Source of the DNA: Petunia secreta
Taxonomy: Eukaryota > Streptophyta > Magnoliopsida > Solanales > Solanaceae
Assembly: GCA_029990175.1 (NCBI GenBank)
Contig: JARKIP010000197.1
Location: 620,001-684,000 of the forward strand
Reading direction: 5' to 3'
Length of the DNA: 64,000 nucleotides
The stretch's first letter is position 1, and the number at the start of each line of letters is the position of its first letter. This document shows positions 44,447 through 55,990 of this stretch, one piece after another. A model generated the notes under the pieces. It worked only from the letters and a program-made list of their open reading frames with translations. It was not told the origin of the DNA and did no database searches. The position numbers were made by a program, and so were the translations under genes.

Positions 44447-45592
44447 TCATAAAGTTGAATCCTTACATGATTCTTCCTTGTCTTCTGGATCTTCAGAGTC
44501 ACCTGCACCATCTTCTCGAGTAAGGCCAATCGCTTGATCATCTACTTCAGTTTCATCTACTGCCTTATCGGATTCATCAAATACCATATGCATACTTTCC
44601 TCCACTGTTTGTGTTCTTTTATTAAACACTTTGTATGCTTTGCTTTGAGTAAAATAACCAAGGAATATTGCCTCATCACTTCTAGCATCAAATTTCCCCA
44701 ATGGTTCCTTTCCGTTATTGTGGACAAAACATTTACAACCAAAGGGTCTCAAGTGTTCAATATTTGATTTCCTTCCTCTGAGCAGCTCATATGGGGTCTT
44801 GTCAAGAATAACTCTTATAGAGCATCTGTTCAGTAGATAGCATGCAGTATTTATTGCTTCAGCCCAGAAGTTCCTTGCAAGACCACTTGACAGCAATATA
44901 GTCCTTGCCATATCCTCCAGGGACCTGTTCTTCCTTTCAACTACTCCATTTTGATGTGAAGTTCTTGGTGCAGAGAAGTTATGATCAATGCTGTACTTTG
45001 CACAATAATCAGAAAATTTTGAGTTTTCAAACTCTGTTCCATGATCAGATCTAATGCTGACAAGTTCCATGCTCAACCTTTTCTACACAACACCAGCCCA
45101 ATATTTGAAGCTATCAAAGGCTTCATCTATGGACGCCAAGAACAGAGTCCATGTATACCTAGAGTAGTCATCAACAATCACAAACACAAATCTCTTTCCT
45201 CATCTGCTCCTGACTCTCATGGGTCCACACAGATCCATATGTATCAGTTCCAGTGGTTTTGATGTATTTACCACCTTCTTTGATTTAAAGGATGATCTCA
45301 CATGCTTCTCTCTCACACAAGCATCACACATTTTTATGTTTTCAAATCTCTTACTAAGCAGTCCACGAACCAGCTCCTTTGATACTAGCTTGTTGAGTTG
45401 TGAGAGACTTGCATGTCCCATTCTTTTGTGCCACAACTGAGAATCACTTTCTTGCACGTTTAAGCATGTCAAGTTGTTTTCAGGCAGTGATTTCAGTGAT
45501 GTTTTGTATACATTGTTCACCCTTTTTCCTTCCATAACAATTTCTCCACTCTGTAGGTTCTTCACAATGCACCATACAGAAAAAAAGTTCAC
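44447..45592 (-). pseudogene. Integrase of Sirevirus-type copia element
   Basis: The pre-integrase zinc region is at about 45445-45285 (WHKRMGHASL, then CDACVREKH), followed by a core with MDLCGP (first Asp, about 45230). The second Asp is in IRSDHGTEFEN (about 45050) and the Glu in NGVVERKNRS (about 44945). RPFGCKCFVH and the FLGYFTQSKAYKVFN end block follow (about 44740-44620). A frameshift or stop separates the two halves between about 45200 and 45076. The acidic C-terminal extension is at 44560-44450. Confidence 0.88.
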
Positions 45593-45863
45593 TTCATTTC
45601 CTCTATCACATAGTTGAGAGATACTCAGCAGGTTGTGTCTGAGACCATCGACACAATATACGTTTTCAATTGCATGATCCAGAGTTCTCCCAACTTTTTC
45701 GATTCCTACGATCTAACCACTTTTTCCTCCTCCGAAGGCTACACTGCCTCCTTGGAATGCTACGAGTGAGAGAGTTTCTTCTATCTCCTTTCATGTGCCT
45801 TGAACAACCGCTATCAAGAATTCAGCTTGGGTTGTTCTCCCTCACTCCAGCCTGCAAAACAGA
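45593..45863 (-). pseudogene. Aspartic protease remnant of Sirevirus-type copia element
   Basis: The - strand around 45820-45785 encodes DSGCSRHMKGD, the copia retropepsin active-site block (D-S-G). The surrounding frame is broken by several stops. It lies between gag and integrase, as expected. Confidence 0.75.
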
Positions 45864-48193
45864 TTAGGGGTTAGCTTTAGGAACCCAGACAAGCTTGGCT
45901 CCCTTCTTATGAGAAAATGGATAAATCAAATCCTTTTTAGCCCATTTAGGTAGAATACTTCTTTTATTCTTGGTCTTTGCCTTGCTTGCATTCATGCACT
46001 TTTGTCTGTAATGTCCAGTTTCCCCACAGAAGGTACACAGCATGTTACAAGGCAAACCCACATACTTGCTTTTAGGATTATATGGAGGCAGTGGTTTCTT
46101 GAATCCTAGCCCTTTTTTTCCTTTGTTCTGATTTTCAAGAACCCAGTTCAGTGCCTCAGAAGACTTATTCCATTTTATTAATTTGGTAAGCTCATATTCA
46201 GATTTTTCAACCTTTTGATTTAAAAACCAGTTCTTTTCAGTTTCCTGATACAGAATCTCATTTGTTCTTTTAAGTTCATTTTCAAGAAAGGTTTGAACTT
46301 CACTTATTACTTGCTTACCGTTGATACTCTCCTTTAACTGATTGAGTTCCAATTCTAGTTCTGTGATCTTAAAGTTTGACACAAGAGTCTGCCCTTTTAA
46401 AATGGCATTGATTTCTTCCAGTTTAATGTTTTGTTCTTGAAGACTCTTACGCTTAGTTCTGAGATTACTTAACTCTTCAGTTAATTTATCTTTCTCAATT
46501 TTCTCCTTTTCATAACCCCCAATCAAAGTGGCAGTGATTAAGATCAAATTTTCAGTAGAGTATGTATGTAAATTTTCTTTAAGATCAGATAGACATACCT
46601 CCGCTGAATGAGCAGCTTCCTCTCCATCAGTTGCCATAAGAGCTGAGTCCTTCTTTTGGTCACCTTCTGTGTATATTTCCTTTACCTTTTCCCACACTTC
46701 TTTAGCATACTAGTATTCAAGTATCCTTGCTAACACATCAGTAGTCAGCCCTTTCCTCAGGTATAGTTCAGCTTTTGAGTTTGCCTATAACCAGTCTAGG
46801 TCTTTAGGATCTAGATCTTCTACAAACTTTGGAAACAGAACCCAGTTTGCTGCTCTTTTTACAGGAACATGAGGTCCTCTTTTCACAATCAACCAGAGAC
46901 TGTAATATGTTGCTTGAAGAAAGTTTTTCATCTGTCTCTTCCAGAACTTGTAGTTAGTCCCATTAAACACAGGTGGCTTTGAGGGATCTCTTCCTCCTCT
47001 GAACTTTCGAGGATCTTCCTCATCTGAACTGACATCCGTCAACCCCATCAGTGCTAGTGGAGATTCATCTCCAGATTCATGATCAGATTCACTATCAGTA
47101 GGTCCCCATGTAGCATAGAAAGCTTCCTTTCTCTTCCTTCTTTCTACTCTGAAGTTTGGAGGTCGTCTCATCTTCTTCTTATCTTTGTCATTATCCTTTG
47201 ACGCCTCCTTTTTTTCTTCCTTTGTTGCTCTATTTTTCATCCATTCTACTTCCCACATTGGACAATCCACGACAACATGGTCCTTTTTTAAGCACTTGAA
47301 GCATCCTGAGTAATCAGGACTGTCAACTATGTTCTTTCTTCTAAAATTATCCTTGTTATTTCTTTTGAAACCTCTGAACTTTCCCAAGTTAAACTTATGC
47401 TTCAAGGTGCTAACCATTGCTGCTTCAACTGATTGCAAATCAACATAATCATCAGTTTCATCAGTTGCTTCGAGTGCAAGGGTGTTGTCCTTCTTGAGAG
47501 CTGGTTTAGTTTTTGAATTTTCATCATCTCATGTGTTTTCAAACTTCCAACCATTTCTTCAAGTTTGATGGATCTGAGAGGTTTGGACTCAATGATAGCA
47601 GTCATCTTGGGTTCCCAAGCCTCAGGTAGCACATTCAGAATCTTATCCACCATCTCTACTTCACGCAACTCCATATCCAGGGATCTCATCTCATTTATAA
47701 TAATGGTCAGCGTGGTCATCATATCCTAGATTGATTCCTTCTCTCTTATAGAGAACTACTCAAATTGTCTTTTCAGCATTCTTCTCTTGGAGTCCTTCAC
47801 TTCAGTGGTTCCTTCATGTGCAACTTGCAAGGCATCCCAGATTTCCATAGCAGTCTTATAAGATGATACTCTATTAAACACCTCAGGGCCAAGACCACAA
47901 ATTACCAGACGTTTAGCTTTGTGGTTATTTTCAATCTTCTTATAGTCCGTCTCATTGAACTCCTTTTTCGAGTTAGGTACTTCTTTGGCAGTAGCTCCTT
48001 CACCAACTATTTTGGTAGGGGTCAAATTTCCCTCAGATACTATAAGCCATAGTTGGTAGTCTTCAGCACATACATAATTTTCCATCCTGTTCTTCCACCA
48101 AGCATAGTACTGCCCATTGAACTGTGGGGGCCTTTGAACTGACTGTTCTTCAGTGATGGTAGGTGGTGCACTCATGATTCTGATCCTTCTCAA
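45864..48193 (-). pseudogene. Gag of Sirevirus-type copia element, apparently double
   Basis: ATG at 48193 (or 48175). The first module has the copia gag N-terminal block RPPQFNGQYYAWWKNRMENY (about 48130-48075), CGLGPEVFNRVSS, and a CCHC knuckle CFKCLKKDHVVVDC (about 47310-47270). A second N-terminal block, KPPVFNGTNYKFWKRQMKNF, follows at about 46980-46920. Then come a long coiled coil (about 46600-46250) and a second CCHC knuckle, CTFCGETGHYRQKC (about 46045-46005). Frameshifts or stops occur near 47740, 47420 and 46700-46785. Two copies of the capsid N-terminal block in one gag are unusual; see findings. Confidence 0.75.
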
Positions 48194-48217
48194 GGTGTTA
48201 ACCTAGCACGATAAGAC

Positions 48218-48232
48218 CCGCTCTGATACAAC
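48218..48232 (-). other. Primer-binding site of Sirevirus-type element
   Basis: The - strand reads TTGTATCAGAGCGGG just inside the 5' LTR. It matches the initiator Met tRNA site TGGTATCAGAGC except at the second base. Confidence 0.75.
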
Positions 48233-48233
48233 T

Positions 48234-49137
48234 TGTTATAATCTAAGCACCTCCTAAGGACACTAGAAGGGGGGGTTGAATAGTGTCTACCAATTTTTCT
48301 TTGCACGGACTCGATTCTTCTTGGTCAAGAACCTTGTTCTTGACTTAGCAGTTTGCACTAAAACAACACAACACACACAAAACACAAGACACAAAGAACA
48401 CGGCGTTTTTACGTGGAAAACTCCTTGCTCAAGGGAGAAAAACTACAACCCACACTCTAGGATTTAGAACTCAATCCACTAACACAAAGAGAAAGTTTCT
48501 GATTGACTCTGTAACCAAGAGGCTACACTCTAGACCCTAATCACTCAACAAAGCTAAGCTCTAGCTTTACAAATTAATCTCTCAAAAGTTCACCTAACAC
48601 AATTGCTTTTACGATAAGCTGATAGATAATAACAATGATAGCATAAAGCAAGACAACTTACAAACCGTGAACCTAGACAGAATATCTAGACTCAAGCTAC
48701 TTAATTTCACCAGTTGTCTTCCTCAGTTATCTCACGTTGAAAGTTGTTGGATCGCCTATGTAAGCTCTCAACTCTCTATTGTGAATAACTAATTTCGTCT
48801 GCATCAACTACTTATATTTATATGGGCAATAAAACCCTAGTTGAGTTCTACAAGGAAACCTTTAAAATCCTTGTAATTAAGGTAAGACAAGATTCCTTGT
48901 AACTCTTTCCTTGTTTAAGTCCAACTCGTATTCGTACTTCGAAGACACAGCCTGGGCACCGCCTCTTTTAGTCTGACTAGGATGCATACTCGTTCACCCG
49001 CCACTACTCCTAGTTTCGCAGGGATTTGCCACCCTCAATCTTTTCGACCAGTCGTGCCCTTATATCCAACGACCAGGTTCTTCTCAGGAACCACTGAGTC
49101 CTTCTCGTTTGTCATTCTTCAAAACCTCTTCTCAACA
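48234..49137 (-). repeat. 5' LTR of Sirevirus-type element
   Basis: 904 bp, collinear with 19540-20428. TG...CA ends. TATTTATATGGGCAATAAAA near 48826 gives a TATA-like box on the - strand (TATAAATA). The flanking CCCCG at 49138-49142 is the second copy of the target site. Confidence 0.93.
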
Positions 49138-49142
49138 CCCCG

Positions 49143-49340
49143 GTAGGTCATGTTTTTCAACAACATCCTCTGAATTCTTTACAACCTCTCCATTATCATG
49201 AGGACGATGTGGGGGTGCATTATTACCCCCAAACCTAGGATTGCTACCCTTGGTGGCATAATATGTATACCTACAAAATACCAAGAAAAAAAAACTAAGA
49301 GTGAAAGGGTAAGGAACAAGAAAAATAAAACACAAAATTA
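49143..49340 (-). pseudogene. Gypsy-C gag, N-terminal fragment
   Basis: The - strand frame GSNPRFGGNNAPPHRPHDNG leads toward the copia insertion site and would continue at 19534 leftwards, where the capsid block follows ~200 bp later. The join across the CCCCG target site is coherent in position, which confirms that the copia element interrupted gypsy-C's gag. A TTTTGTAG just upstream resembles a splice acceptor. Confidence 0.6.
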
Positions 49341-51140
49341 AACTACCTAAACTAAGTGATCAGACCGATGCTTTTAGGAAACGGCTCCACGTATCGTAAA
49401 AAGGGATGGGTGTCATAAATACCCAACTCATAGTCGGGATCAAACACAATGAACTTGCGATGAATAATGCCAATGTAGTTAGATTTTTCATTTTCGAAGT
49501 AGAAGTTTAATGATTCCTGAATAGGATTGAAAGTAATTTTAAATCTAAGAGCAAAATTAACTAGCAATTATAACGAGTTTCTTCTAATGATTTAAAGGAG
49601 TTAGGGTTATAATCTCTACCCAGTCCATATAACCTAATGGAATATACTAATTTAGCCACAAACTAGGTCGGTTCATCCAATAGAACTCACACAATTTCAC
49701 CCAACTCAACCCTTTCGATGATCAGCGAGACTGACACCTATTTTCCCTTTCGGTCTGAAGAAGTGTTGCATGGAGTTCAAGTGATTCATCCCAAGTAAGG
49801 TTATCCTCTTTTCAGCGATCAAACCCGTTAACCAGGGTAACCGCTACAATGCCTACCCCGAGTATCCCATCACTACCTTACTCATTCCTAAAAATACTCT
49901 TTCGATGTAGATTTATTGCTTTAGAGCTTAAACATATATTGTACACCACAAGTTGTTATGTTGTTAGAAAGTTGTGAAATGGAGTATCCTAACTAGTTTA
50001 AAGCTTAACACAATAGACTCATTAATTTAATGAACTAAGTTTTGATTATAACTCTAGCTAAGGATTTAGCTACACATGGAATGTAAAGGAAAAAGATATA
50101 GAAATGTAGAAAATATCATTATAAACATTAATATGAAAGAATGGGTGAATCTTTTTCCTCAGATAATAAATCTTGTCAAAGAAGTCCATACTTAGCTTTG
50201 GATTGCTCCAACAAGTTAAAGGATAACTCTAAAGGGTAAAAGTATTCTATTTATAGTTGTAATATTTACAAACCCCGAAACTGCCGTTTTTGCCCATGGG
50301 TGGCCGCCTAATTGCATAATGATGCTGCCCTTTTGGACGTTGACTAAATTCTCTTTTGAGTTTGCATGGAAGCTAGGGCGCCTCAGCAATGTATGGCCGT
50401 CTATTCTTCTTTCTCCAAAAATAGGCAGCTCCGTGTTCATCAAGGACTACCGCTTGTTCTTTATATGTGGGCCGCCTGGAGTTAAGGTGGGTAGCCTGCT
50501 TCTGGTCTCCAGCATTTTGCTATGGCTTGTGGCACAAGGGTGGCCGCACAATCACAAATTACTGCTGCATAAATCACCATGAGCGACTGCTCTTTACATG
50601 TTGGGCGGTCGTGTTGCCCTGCTTCTTCTTTCTTTTACTCTTCTTGACTTGTATTTAGCTCTTTGGTTTCACACTTGTTCCAAATGTCATCAAAACCTGA
50701 AAGCAAGCATTAATGTATCAATTTGGCTCTCAATTTCACTTTAAGACTCAAAGACAAAAGTAAATAAAAGTCTAAAGCATGCATTTACTAGTTAAATGTA
50801 AATATCTTGTACGGATAAATTGGTACCCTAAAATATAACTATGTACATGTAGCTATATCAATGCAATGCACCGCTTAATAGTATTAAGTTGTTGAGATAA
50901 CTATAAGTTTTAGATGAACCATTATATGTATATTTTCACTCTAAAGTATCTTAGAAAAAGAGTTATACTGGTTTTTTTTTCACATTGACAAGATAACGAA
51001 AAGAAAAAGTTATGATAACAAATCTTCCTTTCTCATGTTCCTCAAATGAGGAATGTGATTTGCAAATATATGACTAATTCCTTAGGTAAATTGTTTGATT
51101 TCCCTTACTTCAACAAAACTGCTGGGTGGCTGAGGGTTTG
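49341..51140 (-). other. Probable 5' leader and LTR of gypsy-C
   Basis: No gene is supported. Features are LTR-like: a CTATAAATAG box on the - strand near 50246-50258, and GC-rich GGGTGGCCGCC and GGGCGGTCGTG motifs upstream of it (50295-50610), resembling those in the fragment at 10991-11477. I could not define the LTR ends or find a matching second LTR. AT-rich from 50700 onward. Confidence 0.4.
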
Positions 51141-51142
51141 AT

Positions 51143-51530
51143 ATGTTTCTCGATAAGTGGAAGTACTATATAAATCCATCTACTGTTCTTATGCTGTGGA
51201 AAACCTTACAATATGAAGTTTCACGTTTAAGGGGAGAAATATTCTTGGGCATTGCTGGACTCAGGATCCCCAGAATTTGTATGCAAGATGAGTCTACAGA
51301 AGTGTCGATCAACCGAGCTACAAGATTTGAAAATAAGGTGGGATTTCTGGATCTAGTGACCGGTGAATCACGAATTAAAGAGCGAAGAGCTGCCAGGTTT
51401 AATGAAAAAGAGAAAGCAGTCATCGGGTTTAGTTGCTGGTTTGGTCTGATCTACAGGTGTACTGATTGGTGAAGTTATAAAGATTCATAAAAAACCTAAT
51501 TACCACAATAAAATATCATTGAAGAATGGG
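51143..51530 (+). pseudogene. Fragment of an unidentified plant protein gene
   Basis: The frame 51143-51472 is open (109 residues; CMQDESTEVSINRATRFENK and FNEKEKAVIG are visible). Past 51423 another frame gives a Gly/Val/Leu-rich stretch like a membrane helix (SGLVAGLV, then STGVLIGEVIK), suggesting a frameshift near 51420. It has no retroelement features. It could be a piece of a chloroplast-membrane-type host gene, but I cannot name it. It may equally be chance coding potential. Confidence 0.3.
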
Positions 51531-51563
51531 CAACCCAAATATAACTAGGGAAGGTTATAAGTG

Positions 51564-51821
51564 TATTTCATCCGTCCATTTTTACGTGTCATTTTTACGA
51601 AGAAGAAATTTACTTTTACTTATCATATTTAGCAAATCAAGAGAGATTTAATTATGTTTTTAATATCCATATCATTAAATAACTAAGTCTCATACCATAG
51701 TCAAATTTAAACTTTCAAAGAATAATTAATAAGGTTATATTATTAAAACTTCCAATTCATTTGTGATTTGGTAATGAATATAAAAAGCTCAAATATGATA
51801 AGTTAAGAAAGGAAAGGAGTA
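51564..51821. mobile_element. Possible Stowaway-like MITE
   Basis: A ~258-bp AT-rich segment begins TATTTCATCCGTCCATTTTTACGTGTC, close to the plant Tc1/mariner MITE start (CTCCGTCCCAATTTAYGTG type), and ends AAGAAAGGAAAGGAGTA. The two ends are only imperfectly complementary. TA dinucleotides at both borders would be the target site. Confidence 0.4.
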
Positions 51822-51964
51822 TTATTTACTAGAGTACTAATAATTCGATCGAACTGTCAAGAAAGTGAAGGAATATCTTTTTATTAATCGAAATGTTATC
51901 TATATAAGATATACTCCATGGTTCAACATACAATAAAGTTCAGTGAGAGAGTTAAGTAATGTTT

Positions 51965-54509
51965 TGAAACGACCTCGATAAGTCGTTTCGGAAGTTAGGA
52001 CTCCGATTGGTGTGCCGATAATTTTAAAATATTTGTAAGGTCCATTGAGACTTATCTGTAAAATTTGAGCTAAATCAGAACTCGTTTGGTAGGCATCGGA
52101 AAAAGGTGTCAGTATTTATCGTCGATAAATATTAAAAAGAGATTTACGAGCTCGGTATTGGCGAATGAGCTCTGATTCAAAATCTGAAAGCGTCATTAGG
52201 TTTGTATATTTATTTTTTACTTTTGTGATTTTTCGAAAGTGAATTTCTTGTTCGGCTAGTTTCCGCTAAAATGCCGAAAGTTAAATAATTTGACTTTTTC
52301 TATTTAAATTCGTATCTTGAGTTTCGGGAGTCCGATTTGAGATCCGCCTTCGCGAGTATGTTACATATATTTTGTATAACTTATTATGTAAAATTTGGGA
52401 TTATTTAGAATATCGTAGAGTACTGTTTTAATTTTTACCGTAACAGCGAATTTTAAAAGAAAAAGAAAAAAAAAAAGAGAAAAAGACAAAAACATAAAAT
52501 TTAATGGCGGTGGGCATATGAAGGGATTTATATATCCCTTGACTAGCTTCATTTGGAAGCTCAAAAAGAAGAAAGTGAACAGAAACAGGATAAAACGAGA
52601 AACATAACAAAAGCAAGAAATGGAAAAAAATGCCAGAAAATGAGAAACGGGGCCGAAAAAAGTATAATTTTCACCCTGATACATTCAGGTAATGATCCCA
52701 ATATATTATTTGAGTTTATTACGTGTGTTTGAATATATTTTAACGGTAAAACTTGGAATATTATACATCGTTTTAATAAGTTCAATTAATAGTTTAAAGG
52801 GTCAAATGGACCCCGATAACGGAATTGAATATATAGTCGTACTCAGTGAGTTATGGGCAACATATAAATGTAATTATTTGGGGTTTGGTTGTGTGACCTT
52901 AAACCCTGTATATAGGCCTGGCCTGCGTATTGCGTATGCCAATAGGGTATCAGGTTCCTAACTGGATTGCCCTAAGATGTGAGGAATGAAGCCTTTACCC
53001 TTATGTGATATATTTTTCTGGTTATTGAACACAGTGGATCGTTTGGCAATGAAACCAAAGGACAAGCGGTTATTAAGTGGATGTACTAACTTGGCAACAA
53101 GGTAAGTGTATATATCCATTTCTTTGGAGGCACCTGGCCTCGTGAATTTTCTACCACGTGTTCCTTACGTGTGTAGCTGCCGATAGGCGTACTCATTACG
53201 CCTTATCCTTGGACTTACATTGTATACTATATGTTATGTCCTGTTATTGGTATTGCATTGAGGATCTGAGCACTGTACTTTGGCTGTGAGTTGGCATCTA
53301 TTTCCCGGATGTCTATGAGTGTCCCGCGCCGGTGAAGGGTTATTATTGCATCACATTGCATTCATATGCATTATATGTCATTCATATGCATTATATTGCA
53401 TATCATATTGGGTGCAGGAGTATTCCGCCCCAGGAACAGGAGTATTCCGCTCCATTGTATCATATTGAGGGTAGGAGTATTCCGCCCCAGGAGCAGGATT
53501 ATTCCGCTCTATTGTATCATATTGAGGGTAGGAGTATTCCGCCCCAGGAGAGTGCAGGAGTATTCCGCCTCAGCTTTACATTATATCGGGTGCAGGAGTA
53601 TTCCGCCCCAAGAGAGTGCAGGAGTATTCCGCCTCTGGTTTATATTATATCGGGTGCAGGAGTATTCTGCCCCAGGAGTAGGAGTATTCCGCTCCAGTTG
53701 GTTATCAGATTGGATTCCCCTCGAATGCAGGAGTATTCCGCTTCGAGATTGGATGACGGGCACATGTGATCCTTTGCATCATATTTCATTTCATCTCACT
53801 TCCTTTCATTTCATCTCAATTCATACCATTGTGTAGACTTGCGGTACATGACTACTGTTCTGCTTATATGTGCATTGCTTATTTATTGATATGTTTCTGG
53901 CACGCATCCTTGGTTGAGTTTAGAAGTCCTTACGTGTTTCCGGTTGTTATCTGGCTCTGCATGTTTATAATTTAAATAAGAGAAATTTGGTCTATCTGTT
54001 TCTTCTCCCTGGCTAGCTATCATATTCTTTGAGGTGACTAGTCTGCCCCACTTATTGAGTCCTTTTGACTCACCCTTGTTTGTTGTTTGTTGTTTGTTTT
54101 TGTCTATCTATTTCGTTTCGGCAGGTTCGCTCCAGGTTTGAGTTCGTCGCATTGTTCAGAAGCGAAGACGACTTCAGCTGTCAGGGTGAGCCAGCTTTAT
54201 TCCCGATGGCCACCAGTTTATGGTTTATTATTTCTGTTGCATTTTGCTCCCTTCAAGAGGTATCTGTTTTCTTTTGTACTCTTAGATGTCTGGTCTGGAT
54301 AGCCCTAAACCTAGTATGTTGGGTAGTCAGCTATAATTTCTTTTGTACAGCTAGAGGTATCAGTATGTCTGTATTTTTGTTTTAAGTCTTGTCCTTATTT
54401 ATGAATTATCATATTTATTTTCCTAATTTAATTGGTAAGGGTTCGCCTGACGGGTCTAGGGGAGGATGTCGGGTGCCCGCACGGCCTAACCGAATTCCGG
54501 GTCGTGTCA
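51965..54509 (+). repeat. 5' LTR of Tekay/Del-like element
   Basis: 2,545 bp, nearly the same as 58639-60888 over the shared part and clearly related to the solo LTR at 7232-9390. It contains the ~57-bp ATTCCGC tandem repeat (53405-53745). The last ~85 bp (GGTTCGCCTGACGGGTCTAG ... CCGGGTCGTGTCA) match the solo LTR's end. Confidence 0.9.
53405..53745 (+). repeat. LTR tandem repeat with ATTCCGC core
   Basis: Units of GGAGTATTCCGCCCCAGGAG and GGAGTATTCCGCTCCA recur, each half being an imperfect palindrome-like pair (GGAGCAGGAGTATTCCGCTCC). It has more copies than the solo LTR. Open frames here are repeat artefacts. Confidence 0.8.
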
Positions 54510-54511
54510 GT

Positions 54512-54523
54512 TGGTATCAGAGC
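54512..54523 (+). other. Primer-binding site of Tekay/Del-like element
   Basis: TGGTATCAGAGC, an exact initiator-Met-tRNA-type site two bases after the 5' LTR. Confidence 0.92.
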
Positions 54524-54565
54524 CCATTTTAGAGTCTATCTAGACTAAGACAGTGTCTAGTAGAG

Positions 54566-55990
54566 TCTCGATGATGGGTACGTAGACGTCCGTACTTATC
54601 TACGAGAGGCTATGATGGCATTTAGAAAGTTTCACTTCCTTCTTTTCTAATCGTGCGTCGGTCTAGGATTCAAAAGTATTTTCGTTAACTTGTTAATTCC
54701 TTCGTGGTAATTGTGAACCCTCTTGTGACAAATCAGCAAACGGTATGAGTTCAAGACGAAGCAGTCTAGCCGGGGGCTAGCACTGACGAAGCCCCAAGAT
54801 TTTTTTTTTGATCGTGCTGACGATCTAGTTATGGAGGTCCCAGTTGTACGAGCTCCTGATGGGCAAGGGAGTAGGGCCTTGTAGTTCGCTTGGCTCTCTA
54901 CGATGCTTTTACGAGAATATTGGCGACGCAGATACCGCAAGAACCTATTATTCGATAGGCAGCTTATCAGGTTGCCGCAGATACAGATGTTCGGTCTCAT
55001 GGAGCTCGTATTCCAGTTCTTAGCATTGTCGCGGTAAATTATATTCTAGAAGCAGCATGTGTTGCGCCACCAATTGTTCTGGCTGGTTAGCCAACGGAGG
55101 TAATTATTGGGTCCGAGTGCCCAAAGAGGTTGTATTATTTCACGCGGTTGAACCTTCCGATATTCTTAAGCAATGCATCAGATAAACCTCGTGATTCTTT
55201 TTAAAATAAAATCATGTCAGTGTATCCTTCAGGTTCTTGACTATATCAAGTGGTATGGTGTTGATTATTCTTCTTTCTAGTTTCAGGGTCCAGCCTTGAA
55301 TTGGTGGGCCGCTCTCTTATTAGCTAACTTGGTTCGGTTTTTCTTCTAGATTCGTGGAAAAGTTCCTTTTGAGCAGCGAGCGAGATGAAAAGTGTTTCCA
55401 GTTTGAGTGGATTGGACAGGGTAGCCTGTCAGTTAGCCTGCTGGTTTCAGAATATGGGATTAAATTCTTTAGGATGGCTGGATATGCACTAGAACTAGTC
55501 CATAAACCTTCCAAGAATGTTCAAAGATTTATTGGTGACCTTTCTCTTTCCTTGAGATCCCAGATGGCTCGAGAAATTGAGGTTGGGACTTCATTTGATG
55601 TTGTTGTTGATATTGGTCAGAGGTATCAGGTATACCATCAGTTAGAGCGGGAGAGCAAGAAATCTCATGGCCCTAGTGGGCAACCATGGTACCTCATTTC
55701 GAGGTAAGAATTTTGACTATTTTGGGAGGTCACCTTCCAGGTTATCTCAGCTTGTGTCACGTGATTCTTAGAGAGCGCGAGTAGTTCATCAAGATTAGGC
55801 TCAGCTTTCTCTTTGCAGCTATCAACAATCTGTCCAGCTTCCTTTTTCAGCGAAAAGGTGTTATCACTATCGTGAGTCTGATTATCCTTTGAGGAATTTT
55901 CCCTTAATCTGGCAAGTAAGCAGTCGTCCTCTCTCTTGTCATCAGGCACCTGCACAGTCCCAGGGGATTTCATTTAGATCTTAATCAGCC
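54566..55990 (+). pseudogene. Gag remnant of Tekay/Del-like element
   Basis: The capsid region is best seen at 55354-55640: blocks such as FVEKFL, FEWIGQG, SVSLLVSEYGIKFFRMAGYA, RFIGDLSLSLRSQMA and VVDIGQRY, which correspond in order to the Tekay/Del capsid (SVxEYxxKFxxLxRYAP, RFxxGLxxxLR, VVDxAxR). Upstream parts are frame-broken, and the CCHC knuckle is not clearly visible. Confidence 0.65.

Larger units (their letters stand above)
19540..49137 (-). mobile_element. Sirevirus-type Ty1/copia retrotransposon carrying nested elements
   Basis: The LTRs (19540-20428 and 48234-49137) are flanked by a perfect 5-bp duplication, CCCCG (19535-19539 and 49138-49142). On the - strand the order is 5' LTR, primer-binding site, gag (two CCHC knuckles), protease, integrase, RT, RNase H, then [CACTA-like insertion], leader, third ORF, polypurine tract and 3' LTR. 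This is the copia order (integrase before RT). The third ORF and a PPT inside a TCATCATCAAAAAGGGGGA context are Sirevirus traits. Without the nested DNA transposon (18.1 kb) and the 0.77-kb retroposon, it would be about 10.7 kb, normal for the group. Multiple stops and frameshifts show it is inactive. Confidence 0.9.

Noticed and set aside
54512..54523. tRNA gene match.
   Set aside because: Only a 12-base primer-binding site complementary to the tRNA 3' end, not a tRNA gene; the same applies at 15932, 48218 and 62219.
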